This document shows positions 45,862 through 58,364 of a DNA stretch of 64,000 nt, in pieces. Origin of the DNA: Sinohyriopsis cumingii. Lineage: Eukaryota; Mollusca; Bivalvia; Unionida; Unionidae. The notes beneath the pieces are model-generated. The model did not search any database. It was given only the letters and a program-made list of their open reading frames with translations, and was not told the origin of the DNA. The DNA lies in contig CM068828.1 of NCBI GenBank assembly GCA_028554795.2, positions 15,490,814-15,554,813 on the forward strand, written 5' to 3'. A program made the translations under genes and the position numbers. Each line of letters begins with the position of its first letter. Positions within the stretch are counted from its first letter, which is position 1.

Positions 45862-47822
45862 ATGGATAAGTTTTTATCAGTTATTAAAATTAAACCTGTA
45901 TATAGATTAGGTCGTGATAAAAGAACCCCTGACCCATGAAGACGAGCTCTGGTTGATCCGAAGAAAACTCTGATTAAATGTATTCGTGTTGCTAAAAAGG
46001 AATTTCGTAGCGATGACGCAACTCATGTGTGGTCAACATTTGAAATCATACGCAACACCGATGCTGTCGACAAAGTCGCCGATAATACAATGAACGACCC
46101 ACGAGCGGCGACGATTATTAATTATCTTGACAATCAAAGATATTTTTCAGAGTAAAGTTTATTCAGGAAGTAGACGATACTTGGATTATCAGTGACAAAC
46201 GTGACCATGTCCTTCATAATGAAAAAATTGTCGTATTAAGTAAAAATTATAAACCAGGAGTGTTGACTGGTATTGACAAACCGTATTATGAAAAAGCGTA
46301 TCCTGTAACCACGGTTGTTTATGGAATTTATCCGATACATGATAAACCCAGCGTCAATAATCTAAAACCGATGAAATTTTCAAAAATAAATTGTGTAGAC
46401 GAACGAGTAACGGAACATTTTATAAACGTGATACGTGGAAATGGTTTAACGGATAAAAGACGTAAAATAATAAACGAGTGGGGAGAAATAATTAAAGATA
46501 CTGGAGCGTCTATCAAAGACGTCGCTGAGCTAGGAAAGAAATTAAAATTCTCGATAATAAGAAAAAGAACCGGAGAGATTTTATACGAATCAAAATATAA
46601 ATCGAAAGGAGCTTCTGTTGAAATTATTGATCATAATGCACATGCGTGGACTAATGCAGTAACAATATTTCCACGAAATCAATGTGTTAAGTTTTACAAA
46701 GGAGATATATTTGATTTTATTAGCGAAATAAATAAGAACGAACCTATATCCGTGTGTTTATTTCAGAGTTCTGATAATGGAAATTATGATCAGTTTTTAC
46801 GGCCTAATGGAGATATTTATCGTACAGAATCTCTCAATGAAGAAATGAAAAAATTTGCGTTGAAATATACCCATGACGATGCTGAACAATTGCCGAGTAA
46901 TTGTTTTACCGTTCCGTCAGTTGCTGTTTATTTTGTTAGAGAGAAAAATTCGTGGAAACCAACACGATTTGATTTTCTTGAAGAAATACAACGCAGTTAT
47001 GTCGAATACGGACACGATGGATTATAGAATACCAGATACGACTATAGGGATATTATTTCAGTTGATATGTTTGCATGTTATCCGAGAAGTTTTCTTGGTA
47101 TGGGAGAGTGTTGTAAGTAATTGTTTTTAGCGATTTGGACATCCAAGACACGAGATGACCAGAGTCTCGATAAACGGACCACCACCAGATTTGATTTGAC
47201 GGGATTCGCTTGTATCGAGTCATTTAAGTTTGCCGAAGATCTTCATCTGATTTGTTATGTCTGGTTTGGCAAACACTTTCAGAAAAAATGTGGGAACCAA
47301 CAGTATTATAACGGTATATGCTCAGTGTAAAAATACTATTATTGTTAACAGTAAGTAAAGCAATTATATCGTATCGTCCACAGAAAGAAGTTTGGTTACC
47401 ACAACAAAAGAAATATTCTGATGATGAAAATCCTGATATAACTGATTTTGAGAATAAAATTGCAAAAGATCTTGGCAGAAAAATAATCGGTAAATTCACC
47501 CAAGGAGGATCATATGATCATAAACGACATTTTACGAGATTGATTATAGATGATGCTGAACTCGATTTTATAACTGCCGATACAACGAAAAGAAATAAGT
47601 TTATAAGTCGAAGTAATGTTAATTTATCAGATGGAACTAAATTAGGTAGAATTGTCAATTATATTGATCGTGAGTCACCGCAGTTTACTCATTTAAGATA
47701 TTTAATGCTCGCGCACGTTTCCATAAATCTATTATCAATGATAAATAGAGTTGCTGAGTTTGTTGTCAGAGTCGCTACAGATTCATTCTATATCAATAAA
47801 AGGTCTGTTCACCTCCTCTGCT
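45862..47822 (+). pseudogene. Family B DNA polymerase of element B, cut at the right terminal repeat
   Basis: It starts at the ATG at 45,862 (MDKFLSVIKIKP). A stop (45,937) and a frameshift near 46,140 precede a long open part at 46,260-47,027. Motif A (ISVDMFACYPRSFLGMGE) is at about 47,056-47,110, after a shift. The next open part is 47,318-47,815, with KDLGRKIIGKFTQGG and motif C VATDSFYI at about 47,770-47,795. Two codons later the sequence switches to the terminal repeat, so the C-terminal polymerase part and the helicase are absent. No exonuclease motif was found here either. Confidence 0.83.
47798..47822. repeat. Right terminal inverted repeat of element B
   Basis: It ends CACCTCCTCTGCT and is the inverse of 37,901-37,925 with a single mismatch. 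It directly abuts the polymerase frame, which identifies the deletion junction. Confidence 0.85.
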
Positions 47823-47825
47823 GAT

Positions 47826-47828
<3 letters not shown>

Positions 47829-47866
<38 letters not shown>
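47829..47866. repeat. (GT)n microsatellite
   Basis: A GT run just outside the right end of element B. Confidence 0.95.
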
Positions 47867-47869
47867 TTT

Positions 47870-49130
47870 CAATACCAAATTCAGCCTGAGCCGTTGAATA
47901 CTAGTTTGACCTGGACATGGTACCACCGGGCCATATTCCCCAAACCATTGGATGTGGAATCGTACAGCAGATTGAGTTTGATGCTTATGAAGCCGTACAT
48001 ATGCTCTCCGCATTTATTTTGAGACCAAAGACCCACTTGGGATTCTTCACGTCAACACCCCTCGTTGGTACCAAGTACGTGGCTAATGCATGATCCTTGA
48101 CAACCAAACAAATGAACGATGAGCACTCCGACACCATTCTCGCTCCCCTACCTGCTCTGGACAAATGGACCATGGTGGACAAGTGTAGTCTTGCGTGGGA
48201 AGAAGAGCGTAAAGGTGGGCGATGAGATTACGAGAGTACGTAGATTACTAAGAATGGGTGGAGTACCATGCCAATAAAGAAATATTTAAAAAATAAGAAA
48301 AGAAAATAAACGAAAACGCGCCTCAAAACGGACAACATTCACTATCAAAAGATGCAAAAGATTCTTTATGCTTGCCGAAGCAGAATTTCCTTTGAGAAGC
48401 GATGGAGCCCCATATATATTATATTTTCTTCTCTCATCACCTTGCGTGACAAGAACTTTCCAGACATGTAGCCCCTAGGATGGACAACGACAGAACATAA
48501 GTGTTACCAAACTTGGGACGAAAAGGTAAACGTTTATGTGAAACGATTATCATTGAGGTAACCCTCGCACTTACCAAGCGTGCTGTGAAAACTAGTGTCC
48601 TGGTTACGCCGAAACTGTACACAACTCTCAGGGACTGAAAAAGGGGGGCCCGTAGAGAGTAGGCTTGTTGATGACTTCATTGATTCTATCTCTCGTATCT
48701 GGCAGTGTCCAGGGTAGAATAACTGTCTGAAATCGAGCCTACAGCTGCGTCACTGGAGGTGGCGGCCAAAGCAAAATAATAACCAACCGAGCAGGAACTC
48801 ATATTAGCAGCAGTATAAGACCCTTAATCACGTTTTAGCACTATTTCAACCTGCCACAAGGGTTTTAATATCAACTGAATTTGACGCTAAAGTGTAGATA
48901 GCTGCTGATGCTAGTCAAAGAAATCTGGATGAGAAGATCCTCTATTAAATCCCACGCAAGTTGTTTGCAGCTCTCTGTGAGGAAAAACGCGGCTTCCATC
49001 TTTCATGACAAGCAGAGTGCTCCAACGAAGCAGTCGTTTTGGCTCCATGTATATCCTCGTGTATTAATTAACATAGTTGTTTTCTACCTTTTCATTGTTT
49101 TTCGCCTTGAGGCCACTGATCCTCGTTCCC
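47870..49130. other. Intron right of element B, no gene recognised
   Basis: GC content is somewhat higher than around it, and scattered open stretches exist (for example around 48,000-48,250). I see no domain, splice signal or repeat that would support a gene. It may be a very old transposon remnant. Confidence 0.4.
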
Positions 49131-49134
49131 TTCC

Positions 49135-49390
49135 CACAGGCATTTTAATATGATCCCCAACAACAGTCATGCTGATATGATCCCTACCCACAGGGCATTT
49201 TGAAATGGTCCATAACTACATTCATGTTGGTACGATTCCTACCCACGTACATTTTCATATGGTCCCTAATTACATTCATGTTGGTACGATTCCTACCCAC
49301 AGACATTTTGATATGATCCCTACCTACAGTCATGTTGGTATGATCCCTGCCACGGGCATTTTGATGTAATCCCTACCCTCCGGCATTTTG
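49135..49390. repeat. Degenerate minisatellite of about 55 bp
   Basis: Four to five units contain GGCATTTTGATATGATCCCTA followed by a CATTCATGTTGGTACGATTC-like half. Confidence 0.75.
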
Positions 49391-49479
49391 ACAGAATTTA
49401 ACAATTTAAAATTAAAAAGAAAAATCTGCGGTATAAAACACACCATTTTAATCATTCACATTTGAAAATCCACAATCAT

Positions 49480-49700
49480 GCTTTCATGTGTTTTCTTTTT
49501 CTTCATTTAACTCAGAATCATATTTTCCATGTTTTTCATTCAACTCTTGCCGTTTTGGTAATTGTTTTTTCATTCAACCCATGCCGTTTTTGTATTCGTT
49601 TTTTCATTGAACTCATGTTGCTTTTGAATTCATTTTTTCTCATTCAACACATGTTTTTGTATTCGCGTTTTTCATTCAACCCACTGTTTTATTTGTGCGT
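49480..49700. repeat. Degenerate repeat of about 35-40 bp
   Basis: Units with TTTTTCATTCAACCCATG recur about six times. Confidence 0.65.
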
Positions 49701-49941
49701 GTTTTTATTCAGTGCTGTAAATGAAATCGTATTATATATGAAATTTGATAGGACGCTATTAAGGTTTCATTTCAAGCACTCATAACGCGAGCATATTACA
49801 TCATTAAGTTATGACTTTTGGACGCGACTTGTTACTAGGAAACGTAACAAAATTATGATATGGATTACAGCAACACCTTAATGATGATATACTGTTAGAA
49901 TATACAATAAAGAACACGTATGCAATCTTACAATACACAAC

Positions 49942-50052
49942 CTGAAATCCGAGAAGAATAGTAGAGATCCATGGTGGGTTGTCATCCACTTTATATTGCA
50001 AACCGGACAGAATATGCAGCTTGGAAATGCTTGGTTTGTTTTCCTTCGTAAC
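49942..50052 (-). CDS. SLC23-family transporter exon (YxVDDxPPW block)
   Basis: This 37-codon exon starts VTKENKPSISK and reads LQYKVDDNPPWISTILLGFQ, the block just before the first membrane helix of SLC23 proteins. The acceptor is ATTTCCAG before 50,052 and the donor is TTTCAG/GTTGTG at 49,942. Phase 0 at both ends. It joins the QHYL exon 14.6 kb away. Confidence 0.9.
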
Positions 50053-50057
50053 CTGGA

Positions 50058-50059
<2 letters not shown>

Positions 50060-50087
<28 letters not shown>
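50060..50087. repeat. (AAT)n microsatellite
   Basis: An ATA/AAT run next to the splice acceptor at 50,052. Confidence 0.9.
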
Positions 50088-50088
<1 letters not shown>

Positions 50089-50179
50089 TACAAGTTGAGT
50101 TAATTATGAAGTTTACATGCAAATCACTACAGTGTTATTTGACAATACGTGATTGCTCGTGTTCTGTGGACTACATTTT

Positions 50180-50600
50180 TTGTTTTCATCAGGTATGACC
50201 GTAAGTAATTTCTTATTTGCTTCACTTATAACTTTCAATTCAAATTAACTTTAGTTCTTTTATATCAAAGAAATCGAGGAGACTAAGCAGAGATTCACAA
50301 GCAGAGTTGCTGCTTATAATTATTCTTAACCAGCCTGGGTTGGTTGCTGTGTTGCGTCTCTGGGCAGAGCAGTCTTTACAGTATTGATTCAATCCATGGT
50401 CTAATATACCTTTGAACACATATGGAAATCTTTGCTAATTAAGGGGGTCACTTCATATGGAGAGTAGTTAAACTTCATAATTGTAAAAGCTTAAATAAAT
50501 ATTCAGAAATTTCATGTAATCTTTGTTTATCGCTCTTTTACACATTAGCCGCTGTTAGACAGTATTAATCGCAGTGCGAGTAAATAATTACAAACTAACA
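50180..50600. repeat. Dispersed SINE-like repeat, copy 1
   Basis: It shares several blocks in the same order with 52,360-52,760: ACTTATAACTTTCAATTCAA-like, AAATTAAC, the TTGCTGTGTTGCGTCTCTGG-like part and ATTCAGAAATTTC. The tRNA-like head is poorly preserved in this copy. Confidence 0.5.
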
Positions 50601-50639
50601 GTAATAAATAACGGTCAAGTGGAGATACCATAAAATATG

Positions 50640-51900
50640 TATTCTTGCCAGTTATCCGATATAGCTTACATTATTACCACACAAATTTCAGTCATACTCA
50701 TATCTCTGAAGCAAGCCCTATCCCACCCTCATCCACCCAACAAAAATGAACATATCCCAAAGCTTACAAAATATGTTCTCTGGAAACGTGTGTGTTGTGT
50801 GAAGCTGGCTATTATATTATACTGGTTATGATATAAAGCAGCCAAAGCTGCCCTTTAGCAAACCACTTCTGAATGGTCGATACAACATTTAGTACTAATA
50901 TTAGTACCCCTACTCCTACCTCAACCACAACAAATCAAGTTGAGGCTACGACATCGTAGCTGTACAATATTCTCACTTCAAAAAATATTATCTAAAACGG
51001 CATACACTTTATGCTTGGCAAAACATGTAGAATACAAAAAGCACAAACAAGCATTGGAACATCAAACAAATCGCCGAGATATGGTGTGAGTGTGCAGCTA
51101 GCGCATATTACATTTGTACTTCATCCAATCATAACTCCTGAATGGTGAACCGTACACCTGGACATGCCTAAAATGGTTGCAACAGGTAATGATGAATTCG
51201 TTTTCAGATCCGAAGAAAAACGGCTATCAAATACAAACAAGGTGCCACTTCTAAGTTCTAACCAACTATATGTGCTGGGATGGAGCTAAGGAGTGTCAAC
51301 AAACACATACAAGGAAGGCAGCAGACGCACAAATTATCTACTCTCAAAACGGGGAGATTTTTGACCAAAAAAAGGCATTCAAGTTTCCGTTTTTGGAAAT
51401 AGTACATGGACAGTAGAGCACATTCGCTTTGTGTGTATCGTTTTCAACCCTGTGAGACAACATTTTTTTCTTTTTGTGCGAACTCGGTTAAAAAGCTTCT
51501 AATGATGTACCACCAAAGACTGTCTTGGACCTTTTGAGGAAATATGGTTATGTACAAATTCTTACCTTATATTTTAAGGATTTAAAATGATTGTTTAACC
51601 TCTTTTTTCTATTTTATACAACTTTCGAAGATTTGTGACATTTACCTTTAATAGTGTAAGATTTCATGTTTGACTTTATTTGCAAGGGATTAGTTTCCTA
51701 GATTCTTTGAATGATTGCATTTACCGTTTTAGAAACTAATGTGTAATCAACGTTTTATACTAAGGACTATACTGACGTGCGGTAAAACCCCTTGTTTGCA
51801 TGCATACATACATAGGCATATATACGTACGTAGTACGGACAAAGACACGCGCATTATTGTTTTCTATAGTAGTTATTTCAATGACATGTAAGCAAAAAGC
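50640..51900. other. SLC23 first intron, nothing recognised
   Basis: AT-rich sequence with no supported coding block. Confidence 0.55.
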
Positions 51901-51922
51901 TAGTGGTTGATCGAGAGCGTAC

Positions 51923-52084
51923 CTGTTCTCCATTTGTAGATGCGTGAGCCATGTTTTTCATTTCTTCTCCTGTTATCAAGAGGTCATAGTTGTGACTGAA
52001 CGATGGGCCATCGCGCTGTTTTCCTCTACCTTTATACAGTTGTAACTGAGTGCTGCGTGGAATTTTTGGTGACCTGGTTTCCAT
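51923..52084 (-). CDS. First recognised coding exon of the SLC23-family gene
   Basis: From the ATG at 52,082-52,084 the exon reads 54 codons of hydrophilic N-terminal tail (METRSPKIPRSTQLQLYKGR and on to STNGEQ) and ends at the donor CAG/GTACGC. The phase (0) fits the next exon. This ATG is the first in frame after an upstream TGA, which supports it as the translation start. The sequence itself is not conserved in the family, so assignment rests on splice signals, phase and position. Confidence 0.65.
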
Positions 52085-52359
52085 GAGTCGAGAGTCCTCA
52101 GTGTAACAGTCCAAACCATATACGTTTTCAATATACCACGGATTTACGCTACTGATTTCTCGTCAGTGAAAAAAATATTATTTATACAGTTTTTGCGTCA
52201 ATGAAAATATTATAGGCACATATATGTGCATAAAATTTTGACCTGTTTGCGGAATACATTACAAGTAATCAGATGTAAAATCACGTACATGTTGATCTAG
52301 ACATCATATATAAGTCAACTACGTGATTTGCAAGTAATTAAGTGTACGGTGAATAGCTT

Positions 52360-52760
52360 TTATTTCCATTAGATGTAACTGTAACTAATTTCATATACAC
52401 TTCACATATCAATTTCAAATCCAAATTAACATTTGTTCTCTTGAGTCGAAGAACCCGTGGAGGTCAAACGGTTCGAGTGAGGAACTAACAATCCGAGGAT
52501 TGTGTGTTCTAATCCTCCGCACACCATCTTGTGTTGATTGCCATGCTATGTCTTTTTTTAACGCATTATGCTGTCACTTGCTTAAGTAATAAATAATCTG
52601 CTTGTGCTATAAGTATAAATAGCAACTAGCAAATGAATATATAAGGTCATTATCGTTGCATGCAGCACTTGCCCAGCAAATGAGGTCACTGCCTACAGTG
52701 AGCTGCATCGTTTCGTAAAGAAGAAGTTGTAAAAGACTGTTCAGAAATTTCTTGGTTTTT
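52360..52760. repeat. Dispersed SINE-like repeat, copy 2, with tRNA-like head
   Basis: A degenerate pol III promoter can be read (GGTCAAACGGTTCGAGTGAG and GTGTTCTAATCC, about 52,462-52,520) inside a block shared with 50,180-50,600. It lies upstream of the first coding exon. Confidence 0.5.
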
Positions 52761-53249
52761 TTTTGTAAGTGTGTTAGATACACCTGGTGCTTTGTGGTTA
52801 TAATTACATTTTATTTAACAGCATTCACCGCATATCTTAACGCAAGTAACTAATTGAAGAGGTCACATCGAAATGATCTAAATTTCCTCCGTATACTTTT
52901 AACACTTGTTACATCTGTATATAAAAATGTTAAGAGCACTGAATAAAAATGAATATCAGATTTTTAAAAAATACTTGTAATTTGTCAAAATACTGCCTAG
53001 GTGAATTTAGTTTAATTTTTTAAAACTTTTCCTACATTCAGTTTCTTTAGGTAGAATTATGTCTATTCAAATAACATTATATCTATTTACATATATGATA
53101 ATAAAGCCCTCACTATTTATTCCACAAGTACACAAGTATAATGAGGTATATAAAATATTCTCTAAAACTAACATTATTTCACTAGTGTACTGTTCGAAGT
53201 CTTGTTTGCCGGGCGGGAGTAAAAACGGTCTGATAGAGGGAAGAAAAGC

Positions 53250-53336
53250 TGTATGTATGTATGTATGTATGTATGTATGTATGTATGCATCCATGCATGC
53301 ATGTATGCATGTATGTATGTATGTATGTATGTATGT
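53250..53336. repeat. (TATG)n microsatellite
   Basis: GTAT/GTAC tetranucleotides with GCAT variants in the middle. Frames across it are artefacts. Confidence 0.95.
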
Positions 53337-53429
53337 ACACCCTATTTTTATATTAGGGGCTATCTCATGGTCTTTAAATAAGGGTCGCCAATCGAGTTGC
53401 TTCCACATGGATCCCTGTTATATGTAACT

Positions 53430-54715
53430 AGTAGAAACCCCTTTTATAATCAAGTACACGGGGAAAGCACCGTTAAATGGCTGATACCGTTGGAGAAAAT
53501 GAAGATGACAGAAGTAATATAAAAATGCTTTGCTAATAAAGAAATAGCATTATATCAGTTATTTATAGCTATATAACCAGTTCCGTTTTCGGTGTATTAG
53601 TGACACATATGTGTAATGTTCAATCTTTTTATGTATTACTTTGGAGGGAGTAAGGTGAGAGATTGCAATGTTGTGTTTTAAGCGAGTCAGAGATGCTTCA
53701 TTCCCATTTTGATTTACCTTACTTTACAATGAGTTCCATGATTTTCGAATATACCGACTTTTCTCTCCTTGATCATAAATGTATTATATAATTCATTTAT
53801 TGAACAAACAATGGGGTCAGAGTGGGTAGGATTAGATTGGTAAATCAATAGATTCCTATTTATGCAAAGTTTGGACCTTTGCATCGTACTGTTTTAATCT
53901 ATATTGTTTGGAAACATATTAATTTATCAGTTACGATATGGTAGCCGCGACTGGAAATCTGGATAAGTCAAGTATTGACATTAGGGCTACATGAAACATA
54001 TGCTCAGAGAATAGATCCCTGTCTTAAACCACTAATTCATTTTACTCGGTAATATTTTTATGTAGCCATTAACTGAGTAAAGTTACCATGAAAAAGATGT
54101 CCTCTAGTGTGTGGTAGATGCTAGGTTTACATGGTCGTTCTTAAATCAGGATCTCAAGAGATTTTTCGAAAGTTTTGGTTGACATAACTCCTCTTGGAAC
54201 ACCATAATATTTTCTATAATTTAATCATGCATTGATCATTACAGATATTACATGATGTAAGTCATTAAGAAACAGTTTTATGTAATTTTATAAGCGGGAA
54301 ATATTAAATATTGCAGACAGATGACAGTATACAAAATGTCCCAATAAAGTTACAACTTTCTGAAACTTGAATGAAAACACGCTCCTCGTAGAGCAACTTT
54401 ATAAACTGCTAACAAGGAAGTTACGACATAACTGTATCGTATATATGAACTCAGTATCCGCAGACTTAAGGTGAAACCTTTATAGAAGTGTCAAGGTTTA
54501 AACCTTCTGTTTACTTATATCGTGAAATTTCTAACTGGTTGGGTTTTCTATGGCCTATTAGAAATGATGCGTAAAGTGGGACAATACAGATAATACACAT
54601 GCAGCTGTAGAGAACTTTGAAAGGTTTGCAACTTTGGACTAACTCTCATTTTACTGGTGTTGGTACTGAGTGTTGTTAAGCATTTAGCATGTCTTTACGG
54701 GACTACTGTGTATGT
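53430..54715. other. Intergenic or 5' flanking sequence, nothing recognised
   Basis: AT-rich, no supported gene. Confidence 0.55.
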
Positions 54716-54800
54716 ACTAAAAATAGAAGGCTATTCCCACTGGCTAAAAATAGAAGGCAATTCCCATTGGATAAAAATAGAAGGCGATTCCTTATTGGCT
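54716..54800. repeat. Three copies of a 28-bp unit
   Basis: CTAAAAATAGAAGGCTATTC plus eight bases, with slight changes. Confidence 0.85.
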
Positions 54801-54804
54801 ATTC

Positions 54805-55335
54805 CTGTCAAATGAAGCATTTCATCATGATACTTATATCAAATTTTAAATTTTAAGGTTATCAAAATCAGATTTAAAAAAAAAATATGTACAGTTTTTC
54901 AGGTGCGATAATTTTGCAAAGGTTTAAACAAACATATCAATATTTAACAATATTTAACTCAAATAAACATAGTTACTACCAAGTGAATCTGTAATGTTTC
55001 TTAATTCATTTCATGATATTTGCTCCTTGGAGTACGTCATATTGAAAATAAATGTTTTTGAAACTAAACAGGTGTTAGGTGTCTTAAAGCATTACTACTC
55101 TCTTTTTTCTAATTGAATATATACTTGTTAGTTCTTGTCAGCAAAGATTCTGACCAAGCATTCTTCTCCAAAAAAATTGCATTGCGTAAATAGGTATCTG
55201 TTGTATTACCAATCTAATTCCTCGCAGCATACCATGTGATATGTTCCATTAATCAGTTCCTTTATTTTAAAATGTTAAAACTTCATGTAATAAAACGGTA
55301 AAACACAATCGATCAAACTTTCATTGAAATAAAGC
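54805..55335. other. No gene recognised
   Basis: AT-rich sequence between two short repeats. Confidence 0.5.
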
Positions 55336-55337
55336 AA

Positions 55338-55398
<61 letters not shown>

Positions 55399-55410
55399 AC
55401 ACACACACCG
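55338..55410. repeat. (TC)n(AC)n microsatellite
   Basis: CT run passing into CA run. Confidence 0.95.
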
Positions 55411-55856
55411 GCTGAAATGACAATACTGCACAGTATTACTTTAAACAAAGTTGGAAATAATTTAACCTATTTCATTAGCGCCTATGCAGTTTTGTATTAC
55501 TTCCGCCATCCTGAATTCTTATCCCGAATCTGTCATTCTACGGTGCATGCATGGCTTCGTGTTCCGAGCATCATGGGAGACTAGGGCAAAGGGCTAGTAT
55601 ACTGATCAATGAAAAAGATAATTACATTTATTTGGCATTCAGTATGGCTATTGCAATAATCACTTGCGTCGATTCAATAGCAAACGTTTCTGCCAATGAT
55701 TTAATTTTACAGAGTAAAAGAAGCAATTAACCAAAGAGTAGAATAAAGAGAAATATGTGTTATTCGAACTTTGAGTGGGAAGCCACTAATTTATGAGTGT
55801 TCAGACTCGGGTTCGATTCTTTCGTTTCGATCATCTCCTCGCACTTCTTTATGCAG

Positions 55857-56205
55857 TTTGGAGGAGCTGTGCTACATCACTACTGTGGTGGAGCTGTGCT
55901 ACATCTCTACTGTGGTGGAGCTGTGCTACATGGCTACTGTGGTGGAGCTGTGCTACATCACTACTGTGGTGGAGCTGTGCTACATCTCTACTGTGGTGGA
56001 GCTGTGCTACATGGTAAGTGTGGAGGAGCTGTGCTACATCCCTACTGTGATGGAGCTGTGCTACATCACTACTGTGGTGGAGCTGTGCTACATCACTACT
56101 GTGGTGGAGCTGTGCTACATGGCTACTGTGGTGGAGCTGTGCTACATCACTACTGTGGTGGAGCTGTGCTACATGGTAAGTGTGGAGGAGCTGTGCTACA
56201 TCCCT
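55857..56205. repeat. 30-bp minisatellite, about 11-12 units
   Basis: Units begin GGTGGAGCTGTGCTACATCA with variable last bases (CACTAC, CTCTAC, GGCTAC, GGTAAG), and a six-unit pattern is repeated twice. Because 30 is a multiple of 3, several frames on both strands stay open (for example ELCYITTVV repeats). I see no sign that any is a gene. Confidence 0.9.
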
Positions 56206-56209
56206 ACTC

Positions 56210-56794
56210 ATGATAACGTATGAACTGTATTGGTTTAAAGAAGAAAAAGCACAAGATTTCTATAGGGAAAAGGACATATGATGTCTTCATATTTTTTCTG
56301 TTGTAACGCATATAATATTTATTGTTAAGTCCAATGATTACTTGCAACGCAGAGGCATTTCTGACAGTCTTTTGTTAATGCCAGGTTATTTGTTCTTACA
56401 GAAAAGAAACAAAGGTAATGATACAAATAGTTCACATAACTATTATAGTAATTACTAAACAAACAAAAACATAATGCAGAACAAAGTACTAATAGTGATA
56501 ACCTATTAGCTTCGTCATGTGCAATGTAATAAGGTCACGTGAATGGTCATGGTGCTCTTTACCTGGATTACAGAATAACAATAGTCTTGATGGATCTGAA
56601 CAGAGAGATATTTGCTTTCTTTTAACGAAACCAATAAAATATGCAAGTTTTCTAATGGTTTATAATAACGCTTAAACTTTCAATTTTTATAGCGTCATCA
56701 TGTTTATGCATGACACAGCTTTCAGATTACTTTGATTTATTCGTCACTGTCCTTCGCATAACCCATATGACTATTAATCCCATCTTCAAATCGT
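56210..56794. other. No gene recognised
   Basis: AT-rich single-copy-looking sequence. Confidence 0.5.
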
Positions 56795-57112
56795 AATGGT
56801 ATCAAGGGGTGACAGGCTTGTTTCATTTATTTTTATATACCCTAACTCTTTGATTAATACTTTTTCATAAATATGCTGGTTTCTAGGGGTGGCAAGTTTG
56901 TTTCATTGACGTTGACATACCCTCTCTCGATGATTAGTGCCTTGTCATAAACATTTTTGCATCTAGGAGTGAAACGTTTGTTTCATTTGCGTTTGTATAC
57001 TCTCATTCGCTGATTAGTACTTCTTCATGAACATTTTGGTATCTAGGGGTGACAAGCTTGTTTCATGTATGTTTGCATACTCCCATTCGATGACTAGTAC
57101 CTTTTTAATTGG
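56795..57112. repeat. Degenerate tandem repeat of about 86 bp, four units
   Basis: Each unit contains TCTAGGGGTGACAAGCTTGT, then TTTCATTT.CGTTTG.ATAC, CGATGATTAGTAC and TTCATGAACATTTTGG. Confidence 0.75.
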
Positions 57113-57114
57113 CT

Positions 57115-58040
57115 ACATATTATGCATCGTCTCTACTGTTGCATATACGGATTTTCTTTTGGTGAAGTGCATGACCTAAGACCTGTTCAACCACTAAACA
57201 TTATACTTCTTTGTCTTTGTTAATTTTATTATGTTTATTAATTTTATTATGTTTATTAATATTATTATCTTTTCTCAAATGTATTAACTATATTAATGTT
57301 ATTTTCATCGCCAATAAGGTATTACATTTTATCGGTAATACGAATTGACATAAGGGGTTGGTGGGTATGGTATAGTCAGATATCATGTATAGTACATAAT
57401 AAGTTTTAAAGTTATATATTATTAACTTTATTTAAAAAAAGAAACCGTCTTCTTAACGTTCAGGAGCAAATTGTTTTACAGAAAATGTCTTTATAAGAGT
57501 TAAAATAGGCAATTTAATGTAGTATTTTACGTGCAATAAATCACGTCATTGAGATAACATTGTAATTATCTTGTTGCAAGATGACTAATCAAGATGAAAC
57601 GAGCTTTACATTTTTCTTATACATTGGGCATTGCATACAATACACGTGGCAAAAACACCATGATGCCAGGTAATGGAGGCTGCCATATTAGTCGTCTACC
57701 AATCAACCCTGTCCCTTAACTGACAGTCATATTGCACGTATACCTGTAACCCAATGACTATCAAACTTTCCATATTGAAAGTACAACTATGATACAAGGA
57801 GGCATTTTAAATATGGCTGATGGCATACATAAAGGGAAAATACTAGACCAAGGTCTTATATTTCGTACATTTTGCCATCAACCCATTCTTAAGATAACAA
57901 GAAAGTAGCTACAGATTTAAACTCAAGATTCAATAAAGTTTAGAAAACTGAATTACTAGTTCAGAATGTAAAAAAGACACGTGTGCAATGAAAATAAATA
58001 TTCTAACTTTCATTTTGTGGAACATCATGATGTTAGGAAC
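57115..58040. other. No gene recognised
   Basis: AT-rich sequence with a TTTATTATG repeat near 57,225-57,260. Confidence 0.5.
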
Positions 58041-58042
58041 TA

Positions 58043-58128
<86 letters not shown>

Positions 58129-58143
58129 ATTATTATTATTATA
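58043..58143. repeat. (AAT)n followed by (ATT)n, a perfect hairpin type
   Basis: An AAT run turns into an ATT run at about 58,090, so the two halves can pair. Confidence 0.92.
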
Positions 58144-58364
58144 CATGGAGAACTGTGTTATTATCTCTCTCAGATAATGATACTTATGGCCGATTCAGGA
58201 CTTCATACCTTTTATAGGAACAACTGTCAGGGTTGTTCATGACTGACTAGAATACATTTTATTTTCAAACAGTATGTGTAAAAAAAACAACGCTCGTGTT
58301 CAATTTCTCCAAGTTTTATTCAAAATCCACTTATCCTTGCAACTACATGGATTATGTATAAGTT

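Larger units (their letters stand above)
37901..47822. mobile_element. Element B: internally deleted Polinton/Maverick-type element, 9.9 kb
   Basis: The element is bounded by 25-bp inverted repeats and contains, from the left, four virion genes and the start of a protease (plus strand), then an HNH gene and a Cys-rich gene (minus) and a truncated polymerase (plus). Integrase, ATPase, phospholipase, helicase, fibre and penton-like genes are missing. Its gene order is that of element A in reverse orientation. In the first 48 capsid residues I count 32 identical between A and B, so they are separate insertions of related lineages, not recent copies of each other. Confidence 0.8.

Noticed and set aside
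47985-48250. Short open stretches that look somewhat like coding DNA
   Set aside because: Frames change repeatedly and no motif could be named; possibly an old transposon remnant but unsupported.
55771-56223. Open frames up to 150 codons on both strands
   Set aside because: They are by-products of the 30-bp minisatellite, which keeps several frames free of stops.
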